NCBI GenBank assembly: GCA_023387635.1
Contig: JAEWHU010000226.1
Coordinates: forward strand, 1 to 9,077
Length of the DNA: 9,077 nucleotides
Direction: 5' to 3'
Origin: Bacillota bacterium
GTDB lineage: Bacteria; Bacillota; Clostridia; Lachnospirales; Lachnospiraceae
Part shown: positions 5,602 through 9,077 of the stretch, piece by piece
Numbering within the stretch: the stretch's first letter is position 1
Layout of the letters: the number at the start of each line of letters is the position of its first letter
Made by a program: the position numbers and the translations under genes
Notes under the pieces: model-generated
Told to the model about the DNA's origin: nothing
Database searches by the model: none
What the model saw: the letters and a program-made list of their open reading frames with translations, nothing else

Positions 5602-6498
5602 ATGTCGTATCAAAAAAGGTTATTCAGTTTTACTATGCTCTTATTTAGCATATGTATATTACTATATGGATTAAATGTTAAGTTAACTGCTATAGCGTAT
5701 CCAACAGATAAGGTTTTGAAATCTAGTTTAAGTTCATTTGAATTTGTGGAGGAGTATGAATATAAGATAACGGAGGTTAGGGGACTATCAGAAGATAATA
5801 ATATGAAAATGCAAAGGGAAGGAATTTATTCTTCTTATGAAATAGATTCGTATAAGGATATAAACAAAAATGAATTAATTATCGATTGCATGGAAGCAAT
5901 TGATATGCGGCATCTATTGGATGGAAACAGTGCTCTACGTATTGATTATAAAGGTAAGTATACTGGAGCAGCGCTTAAAGATAATGAAATATTAGGATTA
6001 GAGGAAGAAATGCTTGATGAGTTTATAAAGATTGGGGTCATTTCCTTTCAGGCTGTTAATAAAGAGCCTTACTTTCGAGTTAGTAATAAAGAAGCTTCGA
6101 TTGGTATAGGGACAAAGAATTTTTTAATTCCTAGTAAGGCATATGAATTAATACCAACAGAAATAAGTGATTTTAATGTTTATTCCAACATCATCCATAT
6201 AAATAATAATGCTATAGAAGGTACAATAATAATTAAGCGCCAGGAGATAAGTGGTAGTTTGGTAGATAAAATATCATTAAAGGATCTTAATTTATCGGAA
6301 AACCTAGTTCGTAGCATAAATGGAGGAAACATAGAGTATAGTACACTGGAGATAGTAAAGAACTATGTATTTAACATTCCATTAGAATCAATTATTAAAG
6401 ATGAAAAATTCATATTTGAGTATAGAGAAGAAGGTTATGACACCTATATAAAAGTGGAATTACCACTGAGATTTCAAGCTAGAGTAATACACAATTAA
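5602..6498 (+). CDS. Secreted or membrane-anchored protein of unknown function
   Basis: I do not recognise this 298-aa protein. From ATG 5602 it starts with a basic stretch (MSYQKR), a hydrophobic core at about 8-24 (LFSFTMLLFSICILLYG), and LTAIAYP (28-34), where A30-I31-A32 would suit signal peptidase I. It could equally be an uncleaved anchor. The remaining 265 residues are hydrophilic and acidic, with alternating short hydrophobic strands (GTIIIKRQEI, NYVFNIPLESII, FIFEYREEGYDTYIKVELPLRF), suggesting a mostly beta extracytoplasmic domain. There is no lipobox, LPxTG or obvious catalytic motif, and the only cysteines are one in the signal region and Cys96. It has its own promoter with an overlapping dyad and is the only gene on its transcript, between the dtd terminator and the cysK promoter. 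It could be an envelope sensor, binding or stress protein; I cannot choose. Confidence 0.8.
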   Translation: MSYQKRLFSFTMLLFSICILLYGLNVKLTAIAYPTDKVLKSSLSSFEFVEEYEYKITEVRGLSEDNNMKMQREGIYSSYEIDSYKDINKNELIIDCMEAIDMRHLLDGNSALRIDYKGKYTGAALKDNEILGLEEEMLDEFIKIGVISFQAVNKEPYFRVSNKEASIGIGTKNFLIPSKAYELIPTEISDFNVYSNIIHINNNAIEGTIIIKRQEISGSLVDKISLKDLNLSENLVRSINGGNIEYSTLEIVKNYVFNIPLESIIKDEKFIFEYREEGYDTYIKVELPLRFQARVIHN

Positions 6499-6500
6499 CT

Positions 6501-6523
6501 ATTCATACTAATCCTATATGAAT
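6501..6523 (+). terminator. Weak hairpin after the secreted-protein gene
   Basis: ATTCATA (6501-6507) pairs with TATGAAT (6517-6523), 7 bp with a 9-nt loop, starting 2 nt after the stop codon. No real T-run follows, so termination may be poor and some transcription may read into cysK. Confidence 0.25.
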
Positions 6524-6535
6524 TAAAAATATTTG

Positions 6536-6564
6536 TTGACAAATGAATTTGAATATGGTAAATT
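6536..6564 (+). promoter_or_regulatory. Strong sigma-A-type promoter of cysK
   Basis: A perfect -35 TTGACA (6536-6541) is 17 nt from TAAATT (6559-6564), which carries the TG extension (6556-6557). Transcription should start near 6571, giving a leader of about 75 nt. That is too short for a full T-box or SAM riboswitch, and no such element was recognised. Only a 5-bp stem (6591-6595 with 6602-6606) is seen in the leader. Confidence 0.75.
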
Positions 6565-6630
6565 GTGTTTATAACATACAAACGGAATAAAAGATAGAAA
6601 AATCTTAAAGTGTATAAATACAATTTAAAA

Positions 6631-6636
6631 AAGGAG
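6631..6636 (+). promoter_or_regulatory. Ribosome binding site fixing the cysK start at 6646
   Basis: AAGGAG lies 9 nt before ATG 6646. The frame is open back to a GTG at 6610, but that would add 12 residues absent from the CysK family and would leave this site inside the gene. Confidence 0.85.
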
Positions 6637-6645
6637 TGTAGGATT

Positions 6646-7578
6646 ATGGGAAACGTAGCAAAGAGTATTACAGACTTAATAGGAAAAACACCTTTATTAG
6701 AATTATCCAACTATGAAAAGGCGAATGATTTAAAAGCTAAGTTAGTAGCGAAACTAGAATATTTTAACCCAGCTGGAAGTGTTAAAGATAGAATTGCAAA
6801 GGCAATGATTGATGATGCAGAGGCAAAAGGATTAATAAAACCAGGTGCAACAATTATCGAACCAACAAGTGGTAATACAGGAATTGGATTATCTGCTGTA
6901 GCAGCTGCAAGAGGATATAAGATTATTATAACAATGCCTGAAACCATGAGTGTTGAGCGTAGAAATCTATTAAAAGGTTATGGTGCAGAATTGGTATTAA
7001 CAGAAGGTGCAAAAGGTATGAAAGGTGCTATTGCAAAGGCTGAAGAACTAAGCAAAGAGATACCAAACTCCTATATCCCAGGTCAATTCGTTAATGCCGC
7101 TAATCCAGAAGTTCATAGAAACACAACAGGTCCAGAAATTTGGGAAGACACAGATGGTAAAGTTGATATATTCGTATCTGGTATTGGTACAGGTGGAACC
7201 ATTACAGGTGCTGGCGAATATTTAAAGAGTAAAAACCCAGATATTAAAGTAGTTGCAGTAGAACCTTCTGCTTCTCCAGTTTTATCTAAAGGTACTCCAG
7301 GACCACACAAAATCCAAGGAATCGGTGCTGGATTTATACCTGAAATCTTAAATACAACTATTTATGATGAAGTTATTACAGTTGATAATGAAGATGCTTT
7401 TGCAACAGGTAAGGAAATTGCTAAGAAGGAAGGTTTATTAGTTGGTATATCTTCAGGTGCTGCAATATGGGCTGCATCTCAATTAGCAAAACGTCCAGAG
7501 AATGAAGGAAAAACTATTGTTGTTATTCTACCTGATACAGGTGAAAGATATTTATCAACAGCTTTATTTACTGAATAA
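6646..7578 (+). CDS. cysK: Cysteine synthase A (O-acetylserine sulfhydrylase)
   Basis: PLP-dependent cytoplasmic enzyme that makes L-cysteine from O-acetyl-L-serine and sulfide, the last step of sulfur assimilation. The protein has 310 aa, the normal length. Visible hallmarks: ITDLIGKTPLLEL (8-20), NPAGSVKDR (41-49) with the PLP-binding Lys47, the substrate-binding loop PTSGNTGIGL (73-82), the phosphate-binding loop GIGTGGT (179-185), GPHKIQGIGAGFIP (219-232) and SSGAA (269-273). TMPETMSVERR (97-107) is typical of the CysK/CBS fold. No C-terminal CBS domain is present, so it is not cystathionine beta-synthase. CysM or an O-phosphoserine-using relative is less likely but not excluded. It is monocistronic, with its own strong promoter and tandem terminators. 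cysE and the sulfate-reduction genes are not in the window. Confidence 0.96.
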   Translation: MGNVAKSITDLIGKTPLLELSNYEKANDLKAKLVAKLEYFNPAGSVKDRIAKAMIDDAEAKGLIKPGATIIEPTSGNTGIGLSAVAAARGYKIIITMPETMSVERRNLLKGYGAELVLTEGAKGMKGAIAKAEELSKEIPNSYIPGQFVNAANPEVHRNTTGPEIWEDTDGKVDIFVSGIGTGGTITGAGEYLKSKNPDIKVVAVEPSASPVLSKGTPGPHKIQGIGAGFIPEILNTTIYDEVITVDNEDAFATGKEIAKKEGLLVGISSGAAIWAASQLAKRPENEGKTIVVILPDTGERYLSTALFTE

Positions 7579-7589
7579 TGTAATCTTAT

Positions 7590-7651
7590 AAGTAAGTCCT
7601 CCACCTTTATACTGAACGGAAGAAAGTGTAATCGGAGGACTTACTTGTTTT
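7590..7651 (+). terminator. First terminator of cysK (long hairpin)
   Basis: A perfect 13-bp stem joins 7590-7602 to 7634-7646. The 31-nt loop can form an inner 7-bp stem (7607-7613 with 7625-7631, one G-U). The stem is followed by TTGTTTTA, a short and interrupted U-run, so termination may be partial. It starts 11 nt after the cysK stop. Confidence 0.7.
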
Positions 7652-7663
7652 AGTTGGAGTTTG

Positions 7664-7679
7664 AGCACTTAAGCACTTA
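7664..7679 (+). repeat. Tandem 8-mer AGCACTTA
   Basis: AGCACTTA occurs twice in direct tandem (7664-7671, 7672-7679) between the two terminators. It is too short to assign a function. Confidence 0.35.
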
Positions 7680-7693
7680 AAATAAATATATAC

Positions 7694-7727
7694 AGGACTT
7701 TGCTGTAATTGCAAAGTCCTTTTTTTG
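7694..7727 (+). terminator. Second, strong terminator after cysK
   Basis: AGGACTTTGC (7694-7703) pairs perfectly with GCAAAGTCCT (7711-7720) around a 7-nt loop. The stem runs straight into a T-run ending at 7727. This is a canonical rho-independent terminator. Its AGGACTT/AAGTCCT ends repeat the 7-mer in the stem of the first terminator. Confidence 0.92.
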
Positions 7728-7737
7728 AGAAAATTTA

Positions 7738-7766
7738 TTGGTATATTTTAAAATACAGTGTATAAT
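7738..7766 (+). promoter_or_regulatory. Sigma-A-type promoter of the NusG-II/apbE operon
   Basis: TTGGTA (7738-7743) and a perfect TATAAT (7761-7766) are 17 nt apart. Transcription would begin near 7773, about 65 nt before the ATG at 7838. It follows the second terminator directly, so the operon is insulated from cysK. Confidence 0.68.
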
Positions 7767-7828
7767 ATATTTTATGCTAAATAAATTGCTTTTTGTTAAC
7801 TTATTAGGTGCCTATAAAGCAGGCATAT

Positions 7829-7834
7829 GGAGGG
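7829..7834 (+). promoter_or_regulatory. Ribosome binding site fixing the start at 7838
   Basis: GGAGGG lies 3-4 nt before ATG 7838, a little close but the only good site. The GTG at 7808 that extends the frame by 10 codons has no ribosome binding site. Confidence 0.75.
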
Positions 7835-7837
7835 AAT

Positions 7838-8200
7838 ATGAAGAAAAATGACGTTATATTAATTGGTGTTATATTAGTGTTGGCGGCTGCTGGCTTACTA
7901 TACATGTATTCGTCGCAAAAAACAGGAGATATGGTTGTTGTAACAGTAGATGGTAAAGTCTACAAAGAACTACCATTAGACAAGGACACAACCGTAGAAA
8001 TTGAAGGTATAAATGGGACAAACTTATTACAGATAAAAAATGGGTATGCTGATATTATAGAAGCAAGTTGCCCAGACGCAGTTTGTGTACATTCAAAAGC
8101 CATAAATCATAATGAAGAAACAATAGTATGCTTACCAAATAAGGTAATCGTTAAAGTACAAAGCAATGATAATAGTGGTTTAGATGGAATTGCAAACTAG
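7838..8200 (+). CDS. NusG domain II-containing membrane-anchored protein
   Basis: A small protein (120 aa) with one N-terminal transmembrane helix (about 6-24, VILIGVILVLAAAGLLYMY) and an extracytoplasmic NusG domain II-like beta domain (about 32-107). Despite the name, this family (COG5341-like) lacks the transcription-binding NGN and KOW domains of NusG. Three cysteines sit in family-typical positions: Cys78 and Cys83 in ASCPDAVCVHS, and Cys98 in IVCLPNKVIVKV; they could bind a metal or take part in redox chemistry. Known context: such genes often neighbour apbE and Gx-type or FMN-related transport genes in Clostridia, and here apbE follows after 24 nt, probably co-transcribed from the promoter at 7738-7766. 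The start at 7838 is chosen for its ribosome binding site. The precise biochemical role is not known to me. Confidence 0.85.
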   Translation: MKKNDVILIGVILVLAAAGLLYMYSSQKTGDMVVVTVDGKVYKELPLDKDTTVEIEGINGTNLLQIKNGYADIIEASCPDAVCVHSKAINHNEETIVCLPNKVIVKVQSNDNSGLDGIAN

Positions 8201-8224
8201 TTGACAATTTAGAAAGAGGATATC

Positions 8225-9077
8225 ATGAACAAAACTAGAAAAGGATTATTAGTTATATCAATATACTTATGTATTTTATTGATGGTTGGTTGTAGTAAAA
8301 AGGGTAATAGCCAAAGTAATCAAGGAGAACCTATATCAAAAACAGCATTTAAATTAAATACAATGGTTACCATTACTTTATATGATAGTACGTCAGAAGA
8401 GATATTAGACGGTGCTTTTGCTGTTTGTGATAAATATGAAAATATATATAGTAGGACATTAGAAACTAGCGAATTATATAAATTAAATAATAGAACATTA
8501 GAAAAGAAAGAAGGAACTAAGGATTCTTACTATGTTTCAGATGAACTAGAAGACATATTAAAGTATGGACTACAGTATTCTGATTTATCTAGTGGTAAAT
8601 TTGACATTACAATAGAACCTATATCAAGTCTGTGGGAGTTTACAAGTGCAGAACCATTTGTTCCAAATAAGGAGATTATTGAGAGTAATTTAGGATATAT
8701 AGATTATAAAAATCTAGAAGTGAATGATAATGTGGTTACTTTTCATAAAGAAAATATGGGTATTGATCTAGGTGCCATCGCCAAAGGTTATATTGCAGAT
8801 AGAATCAAAGATTACTTAATTTCTGAGGGCGTATCAAGTGCTATGATTAATTTAGGTGGTAATGTTCTTTGTGTTGGTAGTAAAACAGAGAAGCAACCCT
8901 TTCGTATAGGAATACAAAAACCTTTTGCAGATAGAAATGAAATCGTTGCTACCATGGAACTTAGGGATGTTTCTGTAGTATCATCAGGTATATATGAACG
9001 TTCCTTTACTGAGGATTCTAAATTGTATCATCATATTCTTAATCCGTCTACAGGTTATCCGTATGATAATGGGTTAA
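8225..9077 (+). CDS. apbE: FAD:protein FMN transferase, lipoprotein (cut by right edge)
   Basis: ApbE enzymes cut FAD and attach FMN covalently to Ser/Thr of target proteins such as RnfG/NqrC subunits and FMN-binding domain reductases, on the outer face of the membrane. The 284 visible residues show a lipoprotein signal (basic start, hydrophobic 8-21, LMVGC with the lipid-carrying Cys23), a short polar linker, then the ApbE domain. Landmarks are FKLNTMVTITLYD (42-54), GKFDITIEPISSLWEF (124-139), DLGAIAKGYIAD (181-192), INLGGN (208-213), SGIYERSF (254-261) and HILNPSTGYPY (270-280). The usual Asp in HIxDPxTG, tied to the Mg site, is Asn273 here. The start is ATG, 5 nt after AGAGG (8215-8219). 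About 50-60 residues are missing at the right edge. It follows the NusG-II gene by 24 nt, probably in the same operon. Confidence 0.95.
   Translation, partial: MNKTRKGLLVISIYLCILLMVGCSKKGNSQSNQGEPISKTAFKLNTMVTITLYDSTSEEILDGAFAVCDKYENIYSRTLETSELYKLNNRTLEKKEGTKDSYYVSDELEDILKYGLQYSDLSSGKFDITIEPISSLWEFTSAEPFVPNKEIIESNLGYIDYKNLEVNDNVVTFHKENMGIDLGAIAKGYIADRIKDYLISEGVSSAMINLGGNVLCVGSKTEKQPFRIGIQKPFADRNEIVATMELRDVSVVSSGIYERSFTEDSKLYHHILNPSTGYPYDNGL

Noticed and set aside
6571..6645. T-box or SAM riboswitch in the cysK leader
   Set aside because: The leader is only about 75 nt, has only a 5-bp stem and no terminator, and no T-box or S-box core was seen.
6711..7310. Minus-strand frames inside cysK
   Set aside because: Composition shadows of a strongly recognised gene; their translations are low-complexity and have no start signals.
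8201..8206. TTGACA as a -35 box for apbE
   Set aside because: No -10 element lies 16-18 nt downstream (CATGAA at the 17-nt position), and co-transcription with the NusG-II gene explains apbE expression.
1..9077. Mobile element, phage, CRISPR, toxin-antitoxin or other defence system
   Set aside because: No transposase, integrase, Cas or toxin-like protein, no regularly spaced repeat array and no terminal inverted repeats were found; base composition looks even across the window.

Overview
The window looks like a chromosomal segment of a low-GC, anaerobic Gram-positive bacterium of the class Clostridia, most likely a Lachnospiraceae relative. This rests on the strongly AT-rich coding sequence, AGGAGG-type ribosome binding sites, Bacillota-style sigma-A promoters, U-tract terminators, and protein variants that I associate with Lachnospirales (the Cys-less C39-like domain, the GT2 with a YRYFIGRDDQSV motif, and a NusG domain II gene next to apbE). 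No phage, transposon, CRISPR, tRNA or rRNA signal was seen. The lineage is inferred from general recognition, not from a search.

Left block (1-2960), all on + and probably one operon that begins before the window: the C-terminal part of a large C39-peptidase-like protein that has lost its catalytic residues, an M29 metallo-aminopeptidase (14-nt gap) and a family 2 glycosyltransferase (28-nt gap, GTG start). The glycosyltransferase converges on a minus-strand PAP2-family membrane phosphatase. One perfect 19-bp hairpin serves as terminator for both genes and carries the last codons of the first and the stop codon of the second.

Middle block (3639-5430): a 270-bp divergent intergenic region has an extended -10 (TGCTATAAT) facing each way. 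The rightward leader has an unusual structure: one 5' arm can pair with either of two copies of a repeated 3' arm, and an 8-codon micro-ORF overlaps the second copy. It leads into an aldose 1-epimerase-like gene and then dtd (D-aminoacyl-tRNA deacylase), closed by a good terminator.

Right block (5430-9077): a secreted protein of unknown function (298 aa) with its own promoter, whose -10 box lies in a perfect 13-bp inverted repeat. Next is cysK (O-acetylserine sulfhydrylase) with a consensus promoter, then two tandem terminators built from the same 7-mer. A new promoter then drives a small membrane-anchored NusG domain II protein and apbE (lipoprotein FMN transferase, cut by the right edge). 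This last pair looks like the start of an extracytosolic flavin-transfer locus, and the genes beyond the edge should show whether it serves Rnf, an FMN-binding reductase or another electron-transfer chain.

Most of the window is ordinary housekeeping and cell-envelope biology. The best leads are the inactive C39-like protein in a peptidase/glycosyltransferase operon, the alternative-pairing leader with a micro-ORF before the epimerase gene, the dyad at the promoter of the unknown secreted protein, and the NusG-II/ApbE pair. None is clearly a new system on sequence alone.
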